From positions 54,098 through 118,097 of the forward strand of contig NZ_JAFBEE010000009.1 in the NCBI RefSeq assembly GCF_016908555.1: a stretch of 64,000 nt of DNA, given 5' to 3'. The DNA comes from Alkaliphilus hydrothermalis (GTDB lineage Bacteria; Bacillota; Clostridia; Peptostreptococcales; Natronincolaceae). Position numbers and translations under genes: made by a program. This document shows, one piece after another, positions 24,212-33,176 of the stretch (position 1 is the stretch's first letter; each line of letters starts with the position of its first letter). The notes beneath the pieces were generated by a model that was not told the origin of the DNA, did no database searches, and saw nothing but the letters and a program-made list of their open reading frames with translations.

Positions 24212-26923
24212 ATGCCAGAAAACTATGATGCTACGCTAGACGATGGGGCAGGAATAACCTATACCTATGATTCCATGAATAGATTATCCATCATCAAAAA
24301 CCCACAAGGGGCAGTGGTTCAAAAGAACATCTATGACATCAATGGAAATATAGTCAAAGTAATTGATGGACAAGGGTATCTATCAGCAACCACTGATAGT
24401 GGAAGATACGGTGTTGAATATACCTACGACATAGGAAGCCGTGTAGTAAATATTACAACCCCAGAGGCAAAGACAAATAGTAAAACCAGTGTAAGCTTCA
24501 CCTACGATGCTCAAAATAACATCTTGACCCAACAGGATGCAGAAGGTAACATAACAACATATGAAAGAGATCCATGGGGAAGAGCCACTAGAGTCATTGA
24601 TGCAGAGGGTATCAGTGAATACTACCAATATGACTTTGCTGGAAATGTTGTCATGTCAAAGGATGGTAAAGAAAACACAACATATTACAACTACAACAGC
24701 CTAAACCTAGTATCCAGCATAACAGATCCTTCAAATCAAACCATCATCTATTTATACGACAAAGAAGGTAGAAGGGTCAAAGAAATTGACAGAAATGGTA
24801 ACACTATCAACTATCACTACAATCGAGATAATAACCTGACCTTAAGACAAGTGGAAGGAACTCAAGACGTAGAATCCTACTACTACAACAAAGATGGAAC
24901 CCTATTAGCAGCAGCCAATAGCAATGGAATAGATGTATTTGAATATACCTTAGGCGGATATTTAAAGAGAAAAAGTAGAAATGGTGAAACCCAGTTGGAT
25001 TACACCTACAACAAAAACGGTAACGTTACAGGAGTTACCACCATGGGTAAGACCACCAACTATACTTATGATGTGTTGGGAAGATTGGATACTGTAAGTG
25101 AAGGTAGTAGCCTATTAGCCACCTACACCAACAATGTTGACAATACCATCGCCACAATAAACTACAACACAGGAATTAACATTACTTATGGTTACGACCG
25201 AGATAAAAACATAACTTCAATACTTCAAAAGGATCCTCAGGGGGGAGTCATCAACAACCTAACCTATACCTATGACCTACGAGGCAATCAGTTAAGTAAA
25301 GATGAGAATAACGAAACAACCATCTATACCTATGATAAGATAAATAGGCTAAAAACTGTAGAGTATCCAACAGCAGCAGTAGAATCCTTTACCTATGACA
25401 ACGCAGGAAATAGAACACAAAAACAACTGGGACAAGATACTACCACCTATGAATATGATTCCAGAAACAGATTAACAAAGTCCATGGCCAATGATATAAT
25501 AACCACATATGACTATGACAACAATGGAAATCTATTGACGGAAACAACAGGAACAGAAATCACCTCCTACACCTACGATGGCTTCAACAGAACATTAGGA
25601 GTTGAAAAACCAAATGGTTCCTACCAATACAACCACTACGATGCAATGGGACTAAGGGTAGGTATGACAGAGAATGGAGTTCACCATGAATTTATCTTCT
25701 CAGGAGGAAACGTTGTAGGAGAAATCAACAGCAATACAGAGGCATTTACGAAGTATGTAAGGGGTTACGGCTTATTAGCAATGGAAGACCCGAAAAGCAA
25801 CACCAACTACTACCTTAACAACGAACATGGAGACGTCATCAACCTAGTAAAGGGTACAGGAGAAATCCTAAACGACTATCAATATGATGCCTTTGGTAAC
25901 ACCACAAGCTATACTGAAAAAGTAGCCAACCGTTTCAAATATGCAGGAGAGCAGTTTGATAACATCACAGGTCAATATTACCTAAGGGCTAGATACTACG
26001 ACCCAGAGATAGGACGCTTTACTCAAGAAGATACCCACAGAGGCGATGGATTAAATCTTTATACCTATGTCCATAATAACCCCATAAGATATATTGATCC
26101 GACTGGAAATTATACAGATGATGGTAATGGCGGAATTCATTTTAACGGTACCACATATGATGCTAAGGGAAATTCTGTATATAGTAAAAAAACTACAACA
26201 AAGACTACAACTACTTCAAATCAGACACCTCCAAAAGCTAATCCACAATCTAATTCATCTTCTAAATGTGATGCTAAGGGGACGGGTGAAACTGGACCTA
26301 CAACTACACAGAAGTTGGTAGGTTACCTAAATTCATCAGCAAAGCAAATGGTTATGGGTAATTACACTGAAGATGTAACCGTACTTGGAACGGCGGGACA
26401 AATTGGTATGGGTATCGTAGGAATAGGCGTACCAGGAGATATAAGAGATTTGACTTATGATGTTACAAATTGGGAATGGTCATGGAGGCATGCAGGACAG
26501 ACAACAATTGATTTAATAGGATTACTCCCTGTAGTTGGTGCACTTAAATATACAGACGAGGCTAGTGTAATATTAAAGAATAGTGATGAAACAGCTACAG
26601 CTTTAAGGGGGACGGTAAATCTTAGTAGAAGTCAGCAAAAACACATTGATAAACTTGATAATTTGATCAAAGACCATCTGAAGGAAACTGATTTCTCTGG
26701 TGCTTTGCGTGATTTACAAGGTAATCCTGTATCGAAGCCAGGCGGAGGTTATTGGGACCATCTTGGTGAAATGCAGGATACACTAACTGGATTACAAAGA
26801 GTTCAAAAGGGACTAGAAGGTTCATTAAACAATCTAGATTCAGCGACTAGACAGTTCTTACAGGAATCTTTAGATAGTGCATCTCAATATATTCAAAGAA
26901 TTAATGATTTAGGAATAAAGTAG
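24212..26923 (+). CDS. Rhs/YD-repeat polymorphic toxin with Ntox28-like tip, front missing and frameshifted
   Basis: 903 residues in frame. YD repeats run to ARYYDPEIGRFTQED and NNPIRYIDPTG at about 26106. The tip of about 270 residues has a Thr/Ser-rich linker, a pre-toxin segment (GIVGIGVPGDIRDLTYDVTN, then TTIDLIGLLPVVGALK) and a final domain with TDFSGALRDLQG and KPGGGYWDHLGEM, like polymorphic toxin type 28. No start codon with ribosome site exists at the front, so it is unlikely to be made from its own start now, but the tip and its immunity gene look intact. The core 25024-26093 duplicates that of Rhs1. Confidence 0.85.
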   Translation: MPENYDATLDDGAGITYTYDSMNRLSIIKNPQGAVVQKNIYDINGNIVKVIDGQGYLSATTDSGRYGVEYTYDIGSRVVNITTPEAKTNSKTSVSFTYDAQNNILTQQDAEGNITTYERDPWGRATRVIDAEGISEYYQYDFAGNVVMSKDGKENTTYYNYNSLNLVSSITDPSNQTIIYLYDKEGRRVKEIDRNGNTINYHYNRDNNLTLRQVEGTQDVESYYYNKDGTLLAAANSNGIDVFEYTLGGYLKRKSRNGETQLDYTYNKNGNVTGVTTMGKTTNYTYDVLGRLDTVSEGSSLLATYTNNVDNTIATINYNTGINITYGYDRDKNITSILQKDPQGGVINNLTYTYDLRGNQLSKDENNETTIYTYDKINRLKTVEYPTAAVESFTYDNAGNRTQKQLGQDTTTYEYDSRNRLTKSMANDIITTYDYDNNGNLLTETTGTEITSYTYDGFNRTLGVEKPNGSYQYNHYDAMGLRVGMTENGVHHEFIFSGGNVVGEINSNTEAFTKYVRGYGLLAMEDPKSNTNYYLNNEHGDVINLVKGTGEILNDYQYDAFGNTTSYTEKVANRFKYAGEQFDNITGQYYLRARYYDPEIGRFTQEDTHRGDGLNLYTYVHNNPIRYIDPTGNYTDDGNGGIHFNGTTYDAKGNSVYSKKTTTKTTTTSNQTPPKANPQSNSSSKCDAKGTGETGPTTTQKLVGYLNSSAKQMVMGNYTEDVTVLGTAGQIGMGIVGIGVPGDIRDLTYDVTNWEWSWRHAGQTTIDLIGLLPVVGALKYTDEASVILKNSDETATALRGTVNLSRSQQKHIDKLDNLIKDHLKETDFSGALRDLQGNPVSKPGGGYWDHLGEMQDTLTGLQRVQKGLEGSLNNLDSATRQFLQESLDSASQYIQRINDLGIK

Positions 26924-26933
26924 GTGATTAATT

Positions 26934-27371
26934 GTGAAAAAAAATATATCAATTGAGGAAATTGAGATGAAAAAAGGAATTGCATATGATGATAAGCATG
27001 AGATTCAAAGTGCATTGCCTGCTTGGTATAAGAGTATTCGTACAAAGAAGTTATCTCAATTATCTGAGGGGGATTTAGCTAGATTCATAAGACAGGGGAT
27101 GTATTTAGAGTATATTCTCTTTGAATCCATAAATAGGCTCTACAAAAATCCATGTAGTGGAGAAAAATATAATGGTGAGCTAATTGAAGTTATATCAAAG
27201 GATATTGATACTTTCTTCTGGAAAGAAAATGAAGATTGCAGAAAGCATTTGAGTAACTTTCTAAGTCATTTCAGTTCGAATATTTCAATGGAAGACTATG
27301 AGGAACTTGATGATTTTGAAAAAGAAGAGATAATGGAATCTGTTAATAATCTGAGCAGAACCATAAATTAG
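26934..27371 (+). CDS. CdiI-like immunity protein
   Basis: 145 residues from GTG 26934, ten bases after the Rhs2 stop. SIRTKKLSQLSEGDLARFIR and GMYLEYILFESI match the pattern of a contact-dependent growth inhibition immunity family. Position behind an Ntox28-like tip supports the role of neutralising that toxin. A strong terminator follows. Confidence 0.7.
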   Translation: MKKNISIEEIEMKKGIAYDDKHEIQSALPAWYKSIRTKKLSQLSEGDLARFIRQGMYLEYILFESINRLYKNPCSGEKYNGELIEVISKDIDTFFWKENEDCRKHLSNFLSHFSSNISMEDYEELDDFEKEEIMESVNNLSRTIN

Positions 27372-27386
27372 AAAGTAAATAATCTT

Positions 27387-27423
27387 GCGGTGAGTAATGT
27401 TTATTACTCATTGCTTTTTTTTG
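27387..27423 (+). terminator. Terminator of the Rhs2-immunity unit
   Basis: TGAGTAAT-gttt-ATTACTCA stem followed by TTGC and eight T residues. Confidence 0.85.
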
Positions 27424-27918
27424 GAGGGGTACCCGGTGCCTAGGTAAACCAATACCACAATTACTATATAGGATACCCCCGCCAGCTCTATGAGATATTT
27501 ATTGAATTTCTCTGTACGCACAGAATAAGACTGTAAAAAGGTATTATAAACCACAAAAAAACTGAATACAGAAAATCACTTAAATTGCCAGTTGCCACCG
27601 TGTATCTGGAATTTTTCTTTACCTATTATTACCTAGTCTTTATCTATGTTTTAATCAGGCGAGGGCAGAAGCATGATGAACACAGAAGATAAATACCCAT
27701 AGACTATTAAGTACATAATATTAAAAAATATCAACATCAAAAATATAAAGGATTGGGATTACAATAAAGCGACTGAATTTCCTTGACAAATATGCTGGTT
27801 AGGGTCTTTCATTAAATAATACTGAAAGCAAATTTCAGTTGCGTACTTATGTCTAAAATAAGAACTAAACTCCTAATCTATATAAATCTACCCGCAAATA
27901 TAATTACATTCCCTATAA
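27424..27918. other. Gap without supported genes inside the toxin island
   Basis: About 495 bases with frequent stops in all frames. I see no recognisable protein remnant here; it ends where a decayed Rhs core begins. Confidence 0.5.
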
Positions 27919-28411
27919 AAATGGAGGTGTCACAGGGATTACCTCCATGGGTAAAACAGCAAGTTAGACCTATGATTTATTAGGTAGATTAACACTGTAG
28001 AATAAGGAGCAGCCCTATTAGCAACATATAACGACAATGTAGATAGTGCCATTTCAAAGCAACATAAAAATCCACATGGAGAAATAATCAACAATTTTTC
28101 CTACACCTATGACATTAGAGGAAATCAGTTGACAAAGAATGAGGATAATGAAACGACAATCTATACCTACGATAAAATAAGTCGATTAAAAACAGCGGAA
28201 TATCCTGAATCAAAGACAGAAGTCTTCACCTACGATAACGCAGGAAATCGTATAAGGAAATAAAAAGGACAAGATATTACCACCTATGAGTATGACTCTA
28301 GAAATTGATTAACAAGAAGTACCAACAATGGTATAATAACCACATACAACTATGACAACAACGGTAATTTAATAAAGGAAACAAAAGGAACAGAAATCAC
28401 CTCCTACACCT
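27919..28411 (+). pseudogene. Decayed Rhs core fragment
   Basis: Homologous to the Rhs core from VTGITSMGKTA through LVRNL-type YD repeats up to TEITSYT, but with at least four in-frame stops and small deletions. It is more diverged than the two large Rhs copies. At 28411 the match stops abruptly and a different reading frame encoding a toxin-tip-like peptide begins. Confidence 0.8.
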
Positions 28412-28678
28412 GGAGGCCCGGGGGATGCTGCCGCTGGATTTGTTGCAGGGGTGATTGGAGGAACAGCATACACTGTTGTTACAGAAGTTATGACTACTAA
28501 TGAAACTACATTAGAAAATAAGATTAAAGATGGTTTCTATGATGCAATTACCAACGCACCGCCTCTGCCAACTATTGGAGACTCAGTAAATGAAATAAGT
28601 ATTCCTTCAAATGAAAATAGTGGTCGAGCTAACAAAATAGAACCAATACAACTTATAGAAAACAGAATGCCTCTGTAA
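28412..28678 (+). pseudogene. Orphan toxin-tip fragment with Gly-rich helix
   Basis: An open frame without start signal encodes GGPGDAAAGFVAGVIGGTAY, then a polar tail ending in IENRMPL. The Gly/Ala helix resembles membrane-inserting segments of polymorphic toxins. It abuts the Rhs core fragment without the RxxxxDPxG boundary, so it is probably a translocated tip. Confidence 0.5.
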
Positions 28679-28903
28679 ACATGGGGCATGACCAACCAAC
28701 GGTGATGATATATAAGTAAGTTAAAGGTGCTTTGGCAGACATGTTTCTCCTCAATCGTAATTACGCTGTTTTTAGTAGTTAATATTTACTATAAAATGTG
28801 TTTTACCAGCTATTGCACAAAGAAGAATATAAGGAGTTAAATGGTTATTATTAATCAAACTTTATGCAATTGTTGGCTAATACATATTAAGGAGATGATT
28901 TAA

Positions 28904-29602
28904 GTGATAAAAAAAACAATAGAAATACCTGTAAATATTATGAGTTACATTAAAGACAATGCTCATATTACAGTTACTAATAAATATTTGTGGGATGTGT
29001 CTATATTGTTATTAGTTGCTATTATTCCAACTGCTCTATTTGGGGTATACACCGAATATACTCGACCCATTTATTTGCTATTAACAATTTCTTGTGGTAT
29101 TTGGGTACTTATAGTGACTAACAAAAAGAGCAGTCCTAAGAGTTTTTTTTTATTAGAAGGGGTGATTTTTTTAATATTTTCTATAACCTTATTTCTTGCT
29201 GCATATAAATTTTTTTCATGGATTGGTGTAATGACAATTGAAAGAACTTTGTTTCTAGTTGTGTTGTACATTTTTTCTGTATTAGTTTCTAATTATATAA
29301 ATCTAAAGCTTATATGTAATGGATACTATACATCGGTAACAAATTATTCCTTCAAGTCAATAGGAATAATTACCATTGGAAGTGGATTAGGTATAATTAT
29401 AGCAAAAAGTATGATTGGTAAGGTCGATAGTAATAAACAAGTAGTTTTTATTTTAGGAACACTCTTGATCTTATTGGGCTGTATAATGAGTTTTGGCACT
29501 CACTTGTTGATGAAATATTATTTTATTACTAAATTAAAAATGGATGATGAAGCTATTATTAGTAGAGTTCCAGAGGAATTCAAGGGGAGTCATAAGAAGT
29601 GA
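28904..29602 (+). CDS. Multi-pass membrane protein, possible orphan immunity protein
   Basis: 232 residues with six hydrophobic segments and a Lys-rich end, starting at GTG 28904 with AAGGAGATG upstream. No family recognised. It follows the orphan Gly-rich toxin-tip fragment, as the membrane protein at 18057 follows the glycine-zipper module, so an immunity role is plausible but unproven. Confidence 0.5.
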   Translation: MIKKTIEIPVNIMSYIKDNAHITVTNKYLWDVSILLLVAIIPTALFGVYTEYTRPIYLLLTISCGIWVLIVTNKKSSPKSFFLLEGVIFLIFSITLFLAAYKFFSWIGVMTIERTLFLVVLYIFSVLVSNYINLKLICNGYYTSVTNYSFKSIGIITIGSGLGIIIAKSMIGKVDSNKQVVFILGTLLILLGCIMSFGTHLLMKYYFITKLKMDDEAIISRVPEEFKGSHKK

Positions 29603-29726
29603 TGCAATTGAAGACTTAATTTTTCTAAATGGAAATAAAAGCATAATATAGGTTCTATCTTGAAATAAAAGTTGAAAGGTTTTGTGTACCATTCACTTTT
29701 TTAAAATCTAGATATAAATAAGAAAT

Positions 29727-29773
29727 TAGAAAAAGGACTGCTCCTAATGATAGAGGCGGTCCTTTTTCTAGAT
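29727..29773. terminator. Strong terminator hairpin, possibly bidirectional
   Basis: AGAAAAAGGAC and GTCCTTTTTCT arms with A and T tracts. It lies between the end of the toxin island and the convergent cupin gene. Confidence 0.85.
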
Positions 29774-29817
29774 TAACTTAGTTAAAGGGATGAATCATTG
29801 GGGTGATCCTTTAAAAT

Positions 29818-30381
29818 TTAATGTTCATGATGCCCCTCTTCTCTCTCAGCATCCTCTTTAGTCCTATGAATCGTTCCAAATGGATGCTCCGGGGGTGCAT
29901 AAATAGAATATAACTTCAGTGGTTTGCAACCGGTGTTAGTTAAGTTATGCCATTTGCCAGCAGGGATAATAATGGCGTAATCATCGTAGACCTCTGCTTG
30001 AAAATCTAACTGATCTTTACAATTCCCCATCTGAGCCAAGCCTTGACCTTCTTCAATTCTGATAAACTGATCTAGCTTAGGGTGGACTTCTAACCCAATA
30101 CTTTCCCCAACAGGAATACTCATTAAAGTGACCTGTAAATGCCCTCCTGTCCATAAGGCAAGACGGAAATTATCGTTTTGCTTAGAGGCTTCCTCGATAT
30201 TAACGACATAGGGACAAGGTCCATAATCCTTCAAGTGAATAGGTTGGCTCCCATAGTTGTGATTATACATTGGTGGGTAGACCCAGCAGGGGTATTGCCG
30301 ATAGTAGTTATACACATTATAGTCATTGTTTGGCGTGTTACCGTGGTAAGGACATCGGTATGGATTATTTCCATGATACAT
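29818..30381 (-). CDS. Cupin-domain protein with Tyr/Pro/Asn/His-rich N-terminus
   Basis: 187 residues on the reverse strand, with AAAGGAGTGAAATGA before the ATG. Residues 1 to about 45 are dense in Tyr, Pro, Asn and His (for example MYHGNNPYRCPYHG), like spore coat proteins. Residues about 60-175 form a single cupin with VHPKLDQFIRIEEGQG and IPAGKWHNLTNTG, giving the His/Asp/Glu metal-site pattern. The end is His-rich (EEGHHEH). The cupin part resembles mannose-6-phosphate isomerase-type cupins. A spore-coat role is inferred from composition only. Confidence 0.8.
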   Translation of the reverse strand: MYHGNNPYRCPYHGNTPNNDYNVYNYYRQYPCWVYPPMYNHNYGSQPIHLKDYGPCPYVVNIEEASKQNDNFRLALWTGGHLQVTLMSIPVGESIGLEVHPKLDQFIRIEEGQGLAQMGNCKDQLDFQAEVYDDYAIIIPAGKWHNLTNTGCKPLKLYSIYAPPEHPFGTIHRTKEDAEREEGHHEH

Positions 30382-30690
30382 TCATTTCACTCCTTTTACT
30401 TAGTTGTAGAAATTACTCTTTTCACAACGGGCGACTCGGTTTTTATTTTTGCACAAATCCAATATAAAGTCATAGATAAGGTATTATGCAATGTCCTCGC
30501 TTAATAATATAATATGATTTGTATTATGGAAGGTGATGAAAAATAGTGACCTACAACGTACGTATTAATCATATTAAAAAAATTTACTACGGATATTGAC
30601 ATCGGCTATTTTAATGATATTTCTCCTCCTACAAGAATATATTTACAATGATGAAGGGGTAGGTAGTGTTAAACATAGGGGGGGAGTCAA
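30382..30690. other. Intergenic region between divergent cupin and ZIP genes
   Basis: About 310 bases holding the promoters of both genes; no ORF is supported on either strand. Confidence 0.5.
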
Positions 30691-31428
30691 TTGAGCGAAT
30701 TGTTAAGAACAACTTTAGTGGGTTTTTTTGTAGGAATAGTAGGTACTGGTGTTGGGGGGGCTATGGCGTTTTTTCTAAACAAGCCCTCAAATAAGTTTTT
30801 GAGTTCTATTATTGGGATGTCCAGTGGGTTGATGATGGCGATTGTCACCTTTGAATTATTACCAGAGGCATTTTTGTTGGGGGGAGTCACTGCAACAGTT
30901 TTAGGATTAGGGGCAGGAGCTCTGATGGCTTCGGTATTGGATAGTATTATATCTGGATTTAGTAGGAGAAGAAAAGGAGGTGGTAATGGATATATCAAGA
31001 CAGGGATTCTTATTGGTGTTGGTATTGCCCTACACAACTTTCCAGAGGGTCTTGCTATAGGCTCGGGATTTGTGGCACAAGAAAGGCTAGGCATAGGTTT
31101 AGCCATTGTCATCGCCCTTCACAATATGCCAGAGGGAATTGCTATGGTCACTCCCATGAGGGTAGGGGGAGTAAGGAAAATGAGGGCTTTTTTGATCACT
31201 CTTTTAGCTGGGGCACCTATGGGGGCAGGAGCGTATCTAGGGGCCTTGATCGGTAAATTTGCTTTTGGGTTTATTGGTGTATGTCTTGCCTTTGCGGGGG
31301 GAACAATGCTATATATAACCTTTGGTGAACTATTGCCTAGGGGAAAAGAACTTCATAAGGGGAAAGTATCCACTTATTTTGCTATTATGGGCTTTATGCT
31401 GGGTATAATAATCTCAAAAAGGTTCTAG
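30691..31428 (+). CDS. ZIP-family divalent metal transporter
   Basis: 245 residues, eight predicted membrane helices. The metal-site motifs of ZIP helices 4 and 5 are present as HNFPEGLAIG and HNMPEGIAM. The family moves Zn, Fe or Mn into the cytoplasm. A variable linker, SRRRKGGGNG, occupies the usual loop region. The start is TTG 30691 with GGGGGGAG upstream. It stands alone before the FHA-FtsW operon. Confidence 0.92.
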   Translation: MSELLRTTLVGFFVGIVGTGVGGAMAFFLNKPSNKFLSSIIGMSSGLMMAIVTFELLPEAFLLGGVTATVLGLGAGALMASVLDSIISGFSRRRKGGGNGYIKTGILIGVGIALHNFPEGLAIGSGFVAQERLGIGLAIVIALHNMPEGIAMVTPMRVGGVRKMRAFLITLLAGAPMGAGAYLGALIGKFAFGFIGVCLAFAGGTMLYITFGELLPRGKELHKGKVSTYFAIMGFMLGIIISKRF

Positions 31429-31499
31429 AAAACATTGTTAATTTAGCGATTATTGTATAAAATAAGATAAATAACAAAGTTGAAAGTAGGTAATTTTCC

Positions 31500-31940
31500 A
31501 TGTTTCAAATACTTTCTTGGACAATAAGATATCTATTTATAGGAATGATCTATTATTTTATCTTTAGTATTATTAGGTTGATTTATTTAGATATCCAATC
31601 CATCCACAATCGAGGAAGACAGAGTCAGGCGGAGGTATATTTGAAGTTGATTAATCGTAAAGACCGCCTTGACTTTGATATTAGAGAATTCTACGATTTG
31701 GGGACAGTTACCACAATTGGTCGCAACAAAAGTAATGATATTCAAATTATGGACAAGTATATCTCCTCCAACCACACTAAGATTATAGTAGATGAAGGGG
31801 CGTACTTTTTAGAAGATGTGGGGAGTGTTAACGGCACTTACTTAAATAGTGAAAGAATAGAAGATGTGGTGGAGCTTAAAAATGGAGATCGAATCGGTTT
31901 GGGGCAGGTGGAGTTTTTATTTGTAAAAGAGGTGGATTAG
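31500..31940 (+). CDS. Membrane-anchored FHA-domain protein
   Basis: 146 residues: an N-terminal hydrophobic helix (about 8-30), then an FHA domain with TIGRNKSNDIQI, SSNHTKI and DVGSVNGTYLN. FHA domains bind phosphothreonine peptides. It precedes an FtsW/RodA protein by three bases and then a class B PBP. The same trio occurs in Actinobacteria (fhaA/B-rodA-pbpA), where the FHA protein links Ser/Thr kinase signals to wall growth; that role here is inference. Confidence 0.9.
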   Translation: MFQILSWTIRYLFIGMIYYFIFSIIRLIYLDIQSIHNRGRQSQAEVYLKLINRKDRLDFDIREFYDLGTVTTIGRNKSNDIQIMDKYISSNHTKIIVDEGAYFLEDVGSVNGTYLNSERIEDVVELKNGDRIGLGQVEFLFVKEVD

Positions 31941-31943
31941 TAG

Positions 31944-33176
31944 ATGTTTAAAAGACTTGTTTTAAGTGGACCCATCAACATATTGTTTTTTATCAACTTC
32001 CTGTTTTTTGGACTGTTGTTCCTATACATAGGGCCCTATGATACGGATATCCTATTGGCTGGTGCTGGACTGACGGGGCTGATGATGCTGGCGTATTTTA
32101 TCATTGTTAAAGCCAAGATGGGGGACCAATATATTTTTTTAATCCTGTCGGTACTAACAAGTATTGGAGTAGTGATGCTTTACAGACTTAACCCCTACTA
32201 TGGCCTTAGGCAGATCAGCTGGTATGGGATAGGAGTAGTGCTATATTTCTTGGCCTATCTGATTTTCAACTGGATTAAGGGCTGGGAGAACTATGGGTAC
32301 TTATATGTCGCAGGAGGACTGATTTTATTTGTGTTAACCTTTGCTTTAGGGACAAAGGTGAAGGGGGCAACCAATTGGATTAAAATCAGTGGATTTACCC
32401 TACAACCGGCAGAAATCATTAAGATCTTCTATGTTTTTTTCATCGCGGCCTATGTTAAATTTCCCGATAAATTTAAAAATGAATATATCTTTTTAGGATT
32501 AATTTATGTACATATTATGTTCCTGGTCCTCCAAAGGGATTTAGGGATGGCGGTATTATTTTATGGAATTTTCATTAGTATTTATTATATTTACTTTAAG
32601 GATTGGAGGTTGTTTTACTCAAACTTCTTGTTGGCAATTCCCATCGCAGTCTTTAGTTACTTTACCATGACCCATGTTCAAGTCCGTTTTGAAGCATGGC
32701 TCAATCCATGGAGGGATATAGCGGGGAGGGGATATCAAATCACCCAGTCCTTGTTTGCCATAGCAGAGGGGGGCTTCTTTGGTGTGGGTTTGGGTTTGGG
32801 AAGACCAGACTATATTCCAGAAGTACATACTGACTTTATCTTCTCTGCTATTTGTGAAGAACTAGGGATTTTCGGGGGTATTGCAGTAGTATTATTGTAC
32901 TTTATTTTAATTTATAGGGGCTTCAAGATTTCCCTTACCATCAGGGAAACCTTCAAACGAACCGTGGCCCTTGGGATTACTTTAACCTACAGCTATCAGA
33001 CCTTTATCATTATCGGAGGAGTAATTAAGCTGATTCCATTGACGGGGATTACACTACCTTTTATTAGTTATGGAGGGAGTGCGTTGATTTCTGGATTCAT
33101 TGCATTAGGTATTTTACAGGCTCTTTCCAAAAAATCTATGGATGGAGAGGAGGTTGCCATCGTTGGAGGCCAATGA
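31944..33176 (+). CDS. FtsW/RodA/SpoVE-family peptidoglycan polymerase
   Basis: 410 residues, about ten membrane helices. Family landmarks include GATNWIKISGFTLQPAEIIK and, at the end, LPFISYGGSALISGF. SEDS proteins polymerise lipid II into glycan strands together with a class B PBP, which is the next gene and overlaps this one by 35 bases. Whether it serves elongation, division or sporulation cannot be told. The paired PBP and FHA protein suggest one regulated complex. Confidence 0.93.
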   Translation: MFKRLVLSGPINILFFINFLFFGLLFLYIGPYDTDILLAGAGLTGLMMLAYFIIVKAKMGDQYIFLILSVLTSIGVVMLYRLNPYYGLRQISWYGIGVVLYFLAYLIFNWIKGWENYGYLYVAGGLILFVLTFALGTKVKGATNWIKISGFTLQPAEIIKIFYVFFIAAYVKFPDKFKNEYIFLGLIYVHIMFLVLQRDLGMAVLFYGIFISIYYIYFKDWRLFYSNFLLAIPIAVFSYFTMTHVQVRFEAWLNPWRDIAGRGYQITQSLFAIAEGGFFGVGLGLGRPDYIPEVHTDFIFSAICEELGIFGGIAVVLLYFILIYRGFKISLTIRETFKRTVALGITLTYSYQTFIIIGGVIKLIPLTGITLPFISYGGSALISGFIALGILQALSKKSMDGEEVAIVGGQ

